Origin: Anthostomella pinea
Lineage: Eukaryota > Ascomycota > Sordariomycetes > Xylariales > Xylariaceae
NCBI GenBank assembly: GCA_963556695.1
Contig: CAUWAG010000008.1
Location: 1,116,001-1,180,000 of the forward strand
Direction of reading: 5' to 3'
Length of the DNA: 64,000 bases
Shown one piece after another: positions 48,394 through 59,866 of the stretch (position 1 is its first letter; each line of letters starts with the position of its first letter). The position numbers and the translations under genes are program-made. A model generated the notes under the pieces. The model was not told where the DNA came from. It worked only from the letters and a program-made list of their open reading frames with translations, and did not search any database.

Positions 48394-48728
48394 GGTCAAT
48401 TGTCGGATAGGAATCGAGTGTCGTCTTTCTTCATCTCCAGCTCGAGTGTATGGTGGGATGGTAGGGCTACCAAAGGTCGAGATGCTGCGACGGAAGCTTT
48501 CTGGAATTCCACTAATTTTCTGCCGGGCGGTGTAGTACAGACCCCTGTCATGTCGGATCTTTTGCTGGTCTCGAAGCCGACTTTGGACCTCACCAGCTCA
48601 CCAGCCTCACTTTAAGTACAATCACCTGTAGACGTTAACCATTCGGGGCAACTTGCTGGAACATTGAACCGTCCACTGGAGTCTTTCTACACCCGGCACT
48701 ACTCAATCTTCAACGCCGCATAGCCAAG
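48394..48728. promoter_or_regulatory. Divergent promoter RRP45/CWC15
   Basis: This is 335 bases between two start codons of RNA-processing genes. The short distance suggests a shared bidirectional promoter. No specific site is claimed. Confidence 0.55.
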
Positions 48729-49657
48729 ATGACTACCGCCCACAGGCCTACCTTCGACCCAGTGAGTCCGGCCTCATATCCGTTGCGACTCTTCGACGCG
48801 CGCTGACACCGTAACAGGCTCGTGGAAAGGAAGCCCTTCGAGGGCCTGCCTATCACCAAAGGCTCCTGCCCGCCCATACACAGCTTAAGTTTCGGTATGT
48901 TATCATCGTCTATAATGCCACCTCCTCGCTAATTGCGAGATGCCAGACAACCCGGTCAAGGAGGAGATGCCGACGAAGTCCGTGACCTACGAGCCGAGCT
49001 CCTCGCAGCCGAAGCCGCCCACTTCGCGAAGCAGAACGGCGGTGCCCTGCCCGACGCCAACGAGACCGATACGTCACCAGCCGCCATCAACAACGCAAAG
49101 CGACCCCTGGCGATAGCTGACGGAGAGGAAGACCCGGAGGCGAAGCGGCGGCGCATATTAGAGGAGTCGAGGGACATCGATGCAGACTCGGAGGACGGCT
49201 CCGATAATGACAGCGAAGAAGAGAGCGACGAGGAGAGCGACGACGACGAGGCAGAGCTACAGCGGGAACTGGAGAAGATCAGGCGGGAGCGCGCCGAGAA
49301 GCGGGAGAAAGAGGAGGCAGAGAAGACGGCGGCCGAGGAGCAGGAGCGCGAGCGCGATATTGCGCTTGGTAACCCGCTGTTGAATCCCAAGCAGAACTTT
49401 AATATGAAGCGGAGGTATGTTCAGATGTCTTTGAAGCGCAATGTTTATGGGGCTGACTTGGCTACTACAGATGGGACGACGATGTTGTCTTCAAGAACCA
49501 GGCCAGAGGGACTGAAGATAAGGGCAAGAAGAAGGAGTTTATCAACGTAAGTTACGGCAGCTTGAAGCGAAGGTTCCTGGTGAAAATGCTGACCTTGGTG
49601 TAGGACTTGCTACGATCCGACTTCCACAAACGTTTCATGAGCAAGTACGTGCGATGA
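48729..49657 (+). CDS. cwc15: Pre-mRNA splicing factor Cwc15 (Cwf15)
   Basis: There are five exons: 48729-48761, 48818-48894, 48947-49414, 49471-49546 and 49604-49657, 235 residues. The conserved N-terminus MTTAHRPTFDPARGKEALRG followed by QLKFRQPGQG is diagnostic of Cwc15, a component of the Prp19-associated complex bound to active spliceosomes. The middle contains a long acidic DSEDGSDNDSEEESDEE tract and a Glu/Lys/Arg-rich coiled coil. The C-terminus KRRWDDDVVFKNQARG, then KKEFINDLLRSDFHKRFMSK ending KYVR, is the second conserved block. Five exons is many for a 235-residue protein. Confidence 0.95.
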
Positions 49658-51676
49658 GCTTGGGTTTGGAGAACAGCGGCAAACGACATAGTCAAGCGAG
49701 GCTTCGAGAATCGCCAAGCATGCTTCATCAGGCACCAAATAGACTGTCTGGTATCGACCTCCTTTCGGGCACTGGAAAGGTCCGATCATCGTATCAACAA
49801 CAGATCACCCCCAACGGCTTTGGCTTGTAGGATAGCATATATCCCCGGACACCTATCAAGGCAGTCATGGTCTTTTCGCTACCAACGTGATGGCCCTCGA
49901 CACGAGCAGGCTTGGTCTTTCTGGGCGAATCTAGACATGGGTTCAGGAATTATTAGCCAGTGCCTAGAAAAACCAATGACCAGGGCCTGAGATGATAGTT
50001 GACGATACTGAACCCTCTACACAAAGTGGTACGCGTTTTTGAATGATCGTGCAAAGAACCGGGTTCAAACTGGGAACTAGAATGTGCTTGTTCACTTGGC
50101 AGTAGGGAGCTGTCATGTTAGTATTGATCGAGGCCCCTATGTCGACCCTCGAAGTCGAAGTAGTCGTTTTCGTTCCCTCTCTTGGCCACTTCCATTTTGC
50201 CTCTATCTTCAGACCCCATCCAGTCTTGTATCATGACAGGCCTTTGCAGTGCCTCCGTGGCCTACCTTGTGTGCTCCGTACATTAGCCCCGTCCATGCCA
50301 TTCCTACCTCGTCCAATGTGAAGTCTACCTATGACTATCACGACTATCACTCAAGAAAGTTCTGCCCCAATGGCTTGACATGCTTTCTACCATCTGGAAG
50401 CCCACGAACGTTTCAAGTCTGGAAGACAGCTAATAGGGGCCCGCTGTTAGGTACGGTGGAGAATCTAGGAACTTTGCATCATGAAAGAGCATTGCCGTGA
50501 GCACTCCTAATCGGGCACATGAAGGAGCTATTCAGCTTGTAAACTAACGGAAAGGGGCGACTCCCATCAAGCTTCACCAGCCTCTATCTGCATACGTACT
50601 TAGTAGCTACCTACGTAGTCCGTATTTGGATGAATGAATGACACCAGATATTGGATGCGACTGTCCACGTTCTTCAACGAATCGTCAACAAGAGAAAAAC
50701 TGTGACAGTCAAAATTTCCCGGGACAGACTTGAAGAATGCAGAGGGTATACCTAAGGAATCAACAAGCACCTTTAGTTCAGCTCGCCAGCCGTATCTACG
50801 GAAGGGGCGAACCGGCTCGTCTACCTGCCAGGCCTTAACCCCGTAACTCGTCCTAGTCTTAATCCAATGTCAGATGCTGTACATTGCTATAAATACCACG
50901 CTACCCGGACCGATGGCGAGCATGGCCATTCGAATGGGCCATTCTGCTAATACCTATACCATCTAAATCTCTGGAATACTGGATACACATGCTGCAGCAT
51001 GCACCTATGCTTGACCAGTTGACATGACTCAGTCTTGCGTAGGGCTTCTTTTGAGTTACTGATACTCCATTCAATGGGTCCCCTGAGGGCGCCGATCCGG
51101 TGTCATCATAGGTACGTTCACCACGGATTCCCTCGTCTAGAGACAGTGTCACTGTCAGTCCACATGGCTTCGACTACGATTCGATGGCTCTCCTTATTCA
51201 TTATGACTTACATACTCGCGTAAGGTACATTTACATGGAAGGCATATGCCGTTGATTCAAACAGTCGATGTCAAACTTCGATAAACCTTTCAACTGGGCT
51301 GATAACTGAGCTTCGGCGGCTCTCAAAACTGCGTATCCATGGATGGATTGAAAGAAAGGGGGTTTCAGCTGCTTCTCAAAAGAGGAGCATAGGTTTCGCA
51401 GCATCATGATAGGCTCTAGCATGGAAAGGCACAAGAACTTTGGTCTTGTAGAGAAGTAGATTCTTCTGCATCTTAGCTACTTGTCATAGCCAGGTATCCG
51501 GTATCCTTTGAGCATCTTCCATCTGTATCGATGGCTATTTTCTTCCGTGGGGTATCATGAACCGCAAATGCACCGAACTCCCTTAAAGCAGTAGTAAGCA
51601 GCGCCAGTCATTAACCTGTCTCTCGGATGCACACCAGGTCGTCGAATTTTCCCAGGCCATAAGCCAGTATAGCTGT
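49658..51676. other. 2.0 kb intergenic region
   Basis: No gene recognised on either strand; small frames carry no motif. A TAGTAGCTACCTACGTAG motif lies near 50599-50617. Confidence 0.55.
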
Positions 51677-52503
51677 TTATCCCGTCTCCTCGTCGCTATC
51701 TTCGCGAGGCTTCGTTACTCGAGACTGCAGCAGAGCGTTCAGGCTGCCCTTTTCGTCGTCCGATCGTCTGTCTGCCTTGCGCTTCGCCACATGCTCGACA
51801 GCAACCGACAGACCACGAAGCTGAATCAACTCGTCAAATCCGAGGGCCTCAGGGAGGACGTTGGTGCCTCTCTTGGGCATGAAGTACTTTCGGATCTCCT
51901 TCTCGCGTTGGGTCACATGCTTCGTCGTGCTCTTGGAGATGATGACGGTGAGGTACTCAAGCTGCTTCATGTCTTGAAGTCCTCGGATGCCCTTGTCTGC
52001 CTCAATACCACACCAGTGAAACTGTAATAAGTTAGTTGCGGATGTTAGGCTGGACTAGAAAAGGAGGTTGATTGAAAACATAGGGGCGTCGCGCACTACA
52101 AATACATTAGCGAGCCTGAATATACGATAGGGGCATCGGTATCCTAATTACCCTTGACGGTTCGAATGAGCTCCTTGAGCGCGTCGTTGGTAGTCAGATG
52201 GTAGTGCATCTCACAAGCGCAAGGGAAATGGAACGCTCTCTTGCGGTACAAGCAGGCCAGGACCTCATCTCTCATCGCCTTGGAAGTGAAGGCGGCGGAG
52301 ATGTTCTTCTTGATGAAATGCACACCCAAGGGAGGCTCGTGGGGAGCGCACACACACTCTCCGTGCTTGGGGAACGGGATGAGCGCAGCAGCTTCGGAAT
52401 GGTTACCGAGGTAAAAGTAAAAGATGCGATTACGGATCTCGGACGGCAGCTTCTTGAAGGAAGGAAAACCTTCCTGAACAGGAGACTTGTCTTGAGAAGG
52501 CAT
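51677..52503 (-). CDS. 2EXR-domain-like protein with unresolved exon junction
   Basis: Two coding blocks are clear on the minus strand: 52503 to about 52147 (MPSQDKSPVQEGFPSFKKLP, then EIRNRIFYFYLG) and about 52022 to 51677 (FHWCGIEADKGIRGLQDM, YLTVIISKSTTKHVTQREKE, ALGFDELIQLRGL), together about 230 residues. The FKKLPSEIRNRIF start is the F-box-like beginning of fungal 2EXR proteins, and the second block continues the same domain, so they belong to one gene. Function unknown. The expected junction between TVK and FHWCG cannot be made with a standard donor: the sequence at 52146-52152 offers AAGG|GTAATT, one base too many for the only good acceptor (ACAG before TTTCACTGG). Either the splice is unusual or there is a one-base indel. 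An upstream in-frame ATG at 52599 is an alternative start. Confidence 0.65.
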
Positions 52504-52637
52504 CAGTACTGTGTTTTGACGGGAGGATGTTTCGCTGATAATGAAATTGCCCGAAATAGGCAGAGGATCAAAATGCGTTCCGGGAATGTGTCGCTGCATC
52601 GACGGCTTGTTGAGATACCCTCAGGTAGAACGTGGAA

Positions 52638-53039
52638 TTAAGACTCACCTGCAATCTGGAGCATCTTGACGCAGCTGTCGATGATCTGTATTGATGTTGA
52701 TGAGAATCTATTGCCAGAAGAAAGAAGAATGGATAACGAGGGGCAAAGTGGGTTGAAGGGAACAAAAAGCTTGGGCTTTCGTATGGATTGTTTCATACGT
52801 ACCGCAAGGCAGTGCTTCAACTCGCCAGGCTCCTTTCCCGCCATTTTGGCGCACTTCCCCATGGTTGTGGTAAGGGCGGCCCGATTGTTGGGCGACAGAC
52901 GAATTAGGCGGCCGACAGCGGCTTCGTCAACTCGAGCAGTCATGAAGTCCTCGTACTGCTTCAGCATGTTCTGGGCATTCTTGGAGATGCCATAACGCTC
53001 GAAGAGGTTGAACATCCGTTGCTCATAGAATGTAGCCAT
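52638..53039 (-). CDS. Small hypothetical protein (possible 5' part of neighbouring gene)
   Basis: The model is exons 53039-52803 and 52685-52638, 94 residues: MATFYEQRMFNLFERYGISK, then helical sequence (NMLKQYEDFMTARVDEAAV, ALTTTMGKCAKMAGK) and a second exon IIDSCVKMLQIAGES. It is predicted to be all-helical, with no signal peptide. A strong GTGAGT donor sits inside the last exon; splicing from it to the acceptor near 52615 would instead end the protein with ATHSRNAF. The 3' end is only 134 bases from the start of the 2EXR-like gene on the same strand, so the two may belong to one transcription unit, but no in-frame splice joins them. Function not recognised. Confidence 0.5.
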   Translation of the reverse strand: MATFYEQRMFNLFERYGISKNAQNMLKQYEDFMTARVDEAAVGRLIRLSPNNRAALTTTMGKCAKMAGKEPGELKHCLAVRMKQSIRKPKLFVPFNPLCPSLSILLSSGNRFSSTSIQIIDSCVKMLQIAGES

Positions 53040-56000
53040 CGTAGCGTACTGGTCGGCTGCCCGGTTGATATCGGTGACACTCGTTGACCTCGCTAATATC
53101 GGCGACGTGGTTGATGTCGCCAATTAACCTCGGGTTGGTTGAGCAATGAATAAAAGAGGTTCCGTGTGAATAGCGAGAACAGTGATGTCTGTGAGGTCGG
53201 CGAGTGTGTAGGAGGGAGGTCCAGGCACACCACAGGTGGTAAGGCCGTAAGAACTGGTAAAATGTGGCCCTTGCGCCACGTCGCGTCACGTACACCACAG
53301 CTAGCCCCTCTGTACAGTTCAGACGATAACAAGCAGATTGCTAGATGTGCCGTAGCCTCCTTGCCCTCTTACACTAGGTGTATATGACTGGACCGGCGGT
53401 CTTGCTTGGCGCCGTCAGTCCTGGGGTCGTTCAGACTTGCGACAGCAGCACACACAAGCGACAGAACTTCAGTAACTTGGGAACGTGATCGCAAGACGAA
53501 AGCAGAGTGGCGCGGCGGATATCAGGCTTGCTCGAGGCTGTCAAGCTGTTGATGAGCCTGAAGGAGACCGGCAACAGGCGGTGATCGGCGATCGTCCTGA
53601 ACGACTCTGATCTTGCGGGAATCTCGGATCGTGCCGGAACGGATGAGGTCGCGCGAGGAGGAAGTCAATGAGATCGGTCGGCTGGTTGTTTGTTTGTCGA
53701 GATGGTGAAGTCGGTACAGCAGCACGCGATGCAAGATGCACAGGCACGCAGAATGCTGAATGATTGCCTTCACGTAAGATGGGTGAGTGAAGACTGGCAG
53801 GTGATGACTGACAGCGAGGACTTGGTGGATGAAGCAGCGGGGTGCGAAATGTTGCTAGTCCTCCAGTTGCACCTGCAGTTACCAGGTGCAGCAGTAACGC
53901 AGGGTGACGTAAGGTAGTCAAGGGCACAGTTAAGGTATGGAAGGCACATGTGTTGTCTGGGAAGCTGAAGATACCCGAGGTATCTTAGGTAGGTTCCTTC
54001 CTCGGGTGTGGGTGCCAGCCTGGAGGGCGAAACCCTCGATGAAGGGCTGTTATCGGGTGTGATAATCAAGTGGACAATGGTTGTCCCAATTATTGAGTCA
54101 GTCTGTGAGGTGGGGCTTGGGTCACCTTGGTCAGCAATGATTCCATTGAAGTGGCTGCATGTGGGATAGAAAGACAAATGGATGCAGATGTAGATGTGGT
54201 TGTCACTGAGGTGCAGGTGTGACAGTGCATATAAAAGGGGCAAGAGCTCGGAAAAGGACCACAGAGTGGAGCAGCGGATTGGCAGTGGGTAGCAGAAAGG
54301 CGACAAACACTCATCGAATGAAGTACATAATAACTATGAGAGGCACATTGAGTGAAATGGTGCAGTGGCAATGTCACCTGAGATCAAATGAAAGCACCCA
54401 AGGCTGCTTGGCTAGCTGTTGCCTAGCTGACAGCAAGTCGGAAGGTGATGAGATAGGGGCTGCAAAAAAGGGGTAATTATTGAGCATATGAGTTCAAAGG
54501 CTGCTCTTGAAGTCCTTGTATGGAAGCTCAAGGGTGCATGTGCACCTCTCCCCTTCACGCACCTCATGGAGACCTGATGTCAAAAGCTGTGATAAAAAGG
54601 GGTGACAAAGGAGAGTGACAAAGTAGAAAGGGGTACCTCAGAAATGTACACTGCTGAGTCCCAGAGTCCCATCCATTTCCGACACCTCGTTGACATTGCA
54701 CATGATCCGACAGCTCTGCAGACGAGAGCATTGCAGAAACGACCTTGCTAGGCGATACATCAGACAGTATTATACGATTATTCTGGGCGATGCTTGGAAT
54801 GGTACACACGAAAGTAGGAGTCGGCGGTGCTTGGGCCGCTGTTGGGAAGTACATATGAAATGAGCCTTTGAACGACTAACGTGGGATTCTGGTGGCTTCT
54901 CAGGAGTCGCCATAGAGGAGGCAAAAAGCCAGAGGTAATCGGGGGGATCCTTCGTATGCTGCATCTCTCTGTGTTGGCCTAAACAATGCCGATCTTGAGC
55001 CTCTTCCCATGCGCTAAGCTTACGCGAGTACCCAGGTACGAATAGACGCGTTGAGGCCGTATTCTGAACCGCTGGCCCTTAAAGTGAAGTCAGCCTCGTC
55101 CAGCAAATCCAAGCGCGGAAGCTGGTTACCTGTTACACGTCGAAAAGGGATGACTATTGGCTTGCCCTGACGATGGCCTTCCGCAGTCACGAAAAAGGGG
55201 GATTTGCGAGTCTCACCACAAGTTCCGGTCACCACACCCCTTGAGCCATCTCAAGAGTTATCAGCGATAATCGAATGCACAAGCCGGAAACCTTCGCGCT
55301 TCTCATTCCGAATTTGAGCTGCCGGAACAGGACTAAGATTTAGACCTCTTATTGATGATGAGTTCGATTTGGTCTTGAGGGCCAGAAGACTGTAAGAGGA
55401 ATCAGCCCACTCCGTGACTTCCATCATTACTTCGAATTCGTATCATGTCTCGGCCCCAGCGAAAACGGAGCGTATCAAAAAGCCAGACCCTATCGTTTGG
55501 ATACAAGGTAACGTTAACTTATGTGGTGGTACCAATATCAACCTTGAGCAAACCAGCGTCCACTAGCTGCAGGTTCGAACCTCGGAATATCGGCTGTGGA
55601 ATCGCATTTTTGGAGCTGAGTAAGGATGCTTCATGGATGCAAGATTCGGGGAAGGTCGTCGGACCTGGTCTTCACTGTTCAGGGAGGTCTGCGAGACGTG
55701 CTCCTCTGGTCCAGGTCAACAGGGAGTAAAATGCACCTATTGAGCACATGTCTTCTCCGCACGGGATGTTTTATGACCGCGGCGACGGTAGCGGGATGAT
55801 GCTGGCGCTCTTGCAACAATTGATATGCATGCACAGCCTCTCTTGAGTATTTCGAGTGGACGGGAGCCTTAAGAATATGATCGAATTAATGATGGCCTCG
55901 TGGCAGAATAGTCAAATCGTACCTGGTATAGACCCACGCATAGTACCACTCTACGGACTGGAAGGTGAATGATCCGCCAGCCGGGGTTTCTCAGGCTTTC

Positions 56001-57082
56001 CTGTGCTAGATAAGGATTCGGTGTTTCAAAGTCAAGGCATGTTCCAATGTCGACAGCCGTGTTAATGTAGCGAAGCCACTCCAGCAGTTGACTGACCAGT
56101 GAAAGTGAAAGTGCGCCTGCAAACCAGCAGGCGGTTGGAACTTGATACCTAGCTGCAGATATGTGTGAGCTTCGTCAACTCACACTCAGCCCCTTCCACG
56201 GTTCAGATTCAGATGATGCATGTATCTCTGAAGTGGGGCAGCCAGGCACTTCTTCCTGATGTGCTCTGGTTAACTTAACAAGATACGCACGACCTGACCA
56301 GCGAAGCCGTCAGACCTCAGGCCATCGAAGTGCACCGCATGCCGTCTTGGTGGTCACTCCATTGATGCGGCGAGGTCGATCAAGTCGAGTGGCGTTTCGC
56401 GTGGGTCTCGAAAAGCCCCCTTCTCGCTCAAAGAAGGCCAGGGGGTGATTCTCCACGCTGATTGGCTGGAGTTGCTGACATCCAAAATCTTCGCAGTCGA
56501 TGCTTCGGTCGCGCAACCTCAATTCGACGTCTCCCATGTCGCTGCTCAAACTGGGGGACTCCCACCTCGACTAGAGGTAGAATGATGGTGAGTACTGGCT
56601 ACGATGTGGTCCTCCAAGCCAACGCTCCTCGTCAATGTACAGTGAACATTGGACAGTCTCCGCAAGTTGTTTCGGCTTCCAATGCCAAGTCCCTCAGAGT
56701 GGCCCCCCCGTGCTGTGCTTAAGCAACTTAAGCTACGGACGTCGATGTCTAGATCTGTAAGATGCCGCCTTCAGGGTTGACCGGATCACGAACATTCCGG
56801 TGATGAGTGACGAGAACCATGTTGCCATGTTGCCATGTCGGAGCGCCCTCGAGGTGAGTATATAGCAGAATGATCCCCTTCGCATGGAAGAAGATCGACT
56901 TACTGCTCATCGTATGATTGTATCCTGCTCGATCTCTCGTGTCGTGCTTCCAAGTTCCTTCTTTCAGCGCCCCAGCGGCAGCATCGTTCTTTTCGTTCCG
57001 TCATTTTAATCCATAGTCCTTTGAAAGGCTTTCTTATACCCTCATTCCTGCTTCTGGAAGGCCAAAAATAACATTGGTCACG
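53040..57082. other. 4.0 kb intergenic region
   Basis: No recognisable gene. Several frames under 180 codons overlap on both strands without motifs; 55445-55729 (94 codons) is the cleanest but resembles nothing I know. GAGGTATCTTAGGTAGG at 53977-53993 is the only motif noted. The last 200 bases are C/T-rich and probably the leader of the secreted-protein gene at 57083. Confidence 0.5.
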
Positions 57083-57901
57083 ATGCGTTTCCAATCAACC
57101 TGCGTTACCCTCATGGGTCTCCTGTCTCTTGCAGCTTCAGGCAAGTCTCATCCTCGCCACTCCCTTGCCTCAGTATTAACATGCCATTCAGCACCAAGTG
57201 ATAGCCTGTCTAACTTCCACGCCAGACGCGGGCTACAGTGGAAGTCGAAGCGCTCGCCGCTCACCATTGTACAAGAAGTTCAGGAAACCAACATCATAGT
57301 CGTGCAAGACAACCAAGCGGAGCTGGATGCGCTACAACAGCTGGCAGAGCAGCAGTTCGCCCAGCTCATCGAGGCCCAGCTCGCCCTGGTCAGCCAGCTG
57401 CAGACCGTCAAGGACAATATCCGGGTCAATCACTTCCGAGCCCAGTTCTCCCAAGCGGTTAGTCCTGATTCCCGGTCCAGCGACTGCTTCAGTTTTGACT
57501 AATAACTTGCACAGAACACGGTTATTGTTACTGTCACCACGATGGTCGACGCGCGAGCCGATCAGGGCGCTCAGAACAGATACATGGTGAACCAGCTGCT
57601 GGCCGATAACGGGAAGCCCGACTCGCAGATCATGGTCATGGTTTCCGACGCGGAGACTATGACCATCGGCGCGTCGCAGACAGTCGACATCGCTGGTATC
57701 GAATCTGCCAGTGCTGTGAGCACACCTACTGCTGTACCACAGATTGCCGTCGCCGACCCGAATGCACCGTTCGGCCAGGTGAACCAAAGCATGATCATGC
57801 CGATCGGTGCCGCGGCTCCTGCCATCGACGTCATCTTCGCCGACCCGGCGGCGATTATTCTCCCTGGTCAGACGAATCTATTCGTGGTGTCCCCGTTGTG
57901 A
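57083..57901 (+). CDS. Secreted protein of unknown function
   Basis: Coding blocks are 57083-57457 and 57515-57901, up to 253 residues. MRFQSTCVTLMGLLSLAASG is a signal peptide, and the rest has no membrane segment. The mature part begins near KSKRSPLTIVQEVQETNIIV, has a long amphipathic helix (AELDALQQLAEQQFAQLIEA, then QLALVSQLQTVKDNI), and after the intron a beta-rich half (TVIVTVTTMVDARADQ, DAETMTIGASQTVDIAG, APAIDVIFADPAAIILPGQT). KR before SPLTIV could be a Kex2-type site. A further intron at 57145-57225 (81 bases, CTAAC branch site, acceptor GCCAG) is likely; it is a multiple of three and has no stop, so both forms stay in frame. Its donor GTCTCA is weak. I recognise no catalytic motif. 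Confidence 0.75.
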
Positions 57902-58468
57902 GCTACGATTGTGAAGCAGAGGCGCAGTCCTGTATGCGCACGAGCTAGTCTCGTAGGGATTTTCTATCTATACACGAGTAACGATGTATGAGCAGAAGCA
58001 TTCATTATTTATGTGGGGGGATGTGTCATTGGAGACGAGGCGTTAATGGAAAGGTACCGGGAAAGCATGTGGTGCCGACCGGTTGATCCGCGAGCAGACC
58101 GCAGTCGAAGCTCTCCTACGGGATAGGATCGGAGCGAATTGGAGATACCCATGGAGAGAGATCGACACAGATGCGCGAGTCTACGGCGCGTAGCCAGAGA
58201 ATAAGAATTCCCTTTGAGCCACATCTCGCGTTTGCACCTCATTCCAACCGACAACCAGTCGTTGTGAACAAGATCCGAACGAACCCCTGCTGTATTTGAT
58301 CGGGGGCTCTGTCGGATATCTGTGACATAATGGACCAAAAGCTTACTCCCTTGAGGAGATCGAGCAATTGTATACACAATTGACACGGGTCTCAAAGTCA
58401 AGAGTCTTCCGAAGCTGGGATAGCCGCCTTTTGAAGCACCGCCAGAACAAACCAAAAAACTTCGGTAT
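57902..58468. other. Convergent spacer
   Basis: This is 567 bases between the secreted-protein gene and the end of the reductase fragment. Nothing recognised. Confidence 0.55.
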
Positions 58469-59371
58469 TTAGCAAGCCAGAAAGCCACTGCGCTTCCATG
58501 CCCTTACGTATTTCCTCGCCAGCTCTTCGGGCACTGGCCCCAGCGCCGCCAATGTCACCGAGTGCTGTCTCGTCTGCGTCGTACCTGGTACCAGTCCTCC
58601 ACACGACATGCGCTCAAAATTATCGGCTAGGAAGTCGATGAGTCTTAAGGCTGGATTCTCTGTCTCCATGGACAGCGGACTGTGTCTCACTCTGCGCACA
58701 CAGTCCCGGAGCGGAACGATTTCGGATATTCCCAATTCCAGCGCCAGTGTCTGAAGCATGGCATCCCACGGCTGGCCCACGGGGTTGTCGACGTGGTAGA
58801 CGGGGTACACTGTGCCCTCGCGCAGCCCAAGCTCTACCACCGTCGCCGCGACATCTTCAACGGGCACCCATTGCAGTCTGCCCTGCAACGCCGGAAGGAC
58901 CTGCAGCGACTGACATGACTTGACGAGGAATGCGAAATGCTCCGTTGGATTCCAATACCCGTTCTCCCGACTTCTCGCAATCTGTCCCGGGCGCACCACC
59001 ATGGCCCGGAAACGCGCCGGCTGGCGGTGCAGCGTTTGATCCAAGAGCCGCTCGCATATCCACTTGGCTTCGCAGTAGCCCAGCGGAAGAGCCGCCGCCA
59101 TGGGCACGCGATGCTCGGGGATTTCCATATTGTCGGAATCAACGGCGTAGCGCCCGACGACGCCGATCGCAGAGATCAGCTGGAAGGTGACTGGCCTCAC
59201 ACCGGCGTGACGCCAAGCAGCTGCTGCGAGATCAATCAGGTTTCTCATGGCCGCAAACTGTGGCTCAAACGCACGCATCGGCCTCGTACCACTCATACAT
59301 AGGCCATGCGTTATGGACAACGTGGCGCGTGTGTCTGGCGAGGAAAGTGTACTCTTCCTCTGACAGTCCAA
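58469..59371 (-). pseudogene. 5'-truncated thioester reductase domain (PKS/NRPS-like remnant)
   Basis: An open frame of 300 codons without stops encodes the C-terminal part of a short-chain-dehydrogenase-type thioester reductase domain (NAD_binding_4/male-sterility fold), the release module of non-reducing PKS and NRPS-like enzymes. Recognisable segments are MSGTRPMRAFEPQFAAMRNL, FQLISAIGVVGRY, GYCEAKWICERLLD (Tyr and Lys of the YxxxK catalytic motif), RFRAMVVRPGQIARSRENGY, GRLQWVPVEDVAATVVELGL, YHVDNPVGQPW and a C-terminal MSCGGL...KYVRAWKRSGFL. The NAD(P)-binding GxxGxxG strand and all upstream carrier, adenylation or ketosynthase modules are missing. Homology stops near 59330, where AT-rich transposon sequence begins. 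The first in-frame ATG is at 59296. It is most likely a relic of a large biosynthetic gene cut off by rearrangement; expression as a short protein is possible but would lack cofactor binding. Confidence 0.8.
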
Positions 59372-59607
59372 GACCTACCTAGCTAGCTAGATAACCAACC
59401 CACGCACAACAACATATTTGACCCCCATACTTGCTCGCTTCAACGGCTTTAAAATTGAATCGTAAAAAGCGGTATAAAGTAATTTTAGAAACAAACCTAG
59501 CAAACCTAGCTTTAATAGCATTTTATCTTATAGCAATTATATAAGAAATTTAACGGCACTTATAAGAACACCTACTACTTATATATATTAATTATATATA
59601 AAATAAT

Positions 59608-59861
59608 TGTCACGAAGCGTAAATATGGAGTGGACGTAACAGTCCTGCTTTCATTACGTACATGTAAAATCTCTCGGTGGGGAGGGAAAGAAGGATCTGA
59701 CCCGCCAGCTAATTCTGGTGGGATTAAAGAGCCTTCAACCCGCCCCACAATTACCCAATCTAGTACAGCTGTGGCAACACGTCCTGTGCGCCAAGTCACC
59801 TGATGCAGCGCACTGACCACATCGATGGGCTGACAGACGTACAGGAGGTCAGACCGTCACA
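59608..59861 (-). mobile_element. Solo LTR, 254 bp, ATAAT target duplication
   Basis: Read on the minus strand it begins TGTGACGGTCTGACCTCCTG and ends TTACGCTTCGTGACA, so it has TG...CA termini. It is flanked by ATAAT at 59603-59607 and again at 59862-59866. Another copy of the same LTR lies at 63601-63855 in opposite orientation. No internal retrotransposon sequence is attached, so it is a solo LTR left by recombination. Confidence 0.9.
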
Positions 59862-59866
59862 ATAAT

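Noticed and set aside
55560..55600. GGTTCGAACCTCGG resembling a tRNA T-loop
   Set aside because: The T stem does not pair properly and no acceptor, D or anticodon arms could be built around it.
57141..57225. GC-AG intron (GCAAGT donor) in the secreted-protein gene
   Set aside because: The donor would give the wrong phase and a premature stop; the in-frame GTCTCA donor four bases later fits better.
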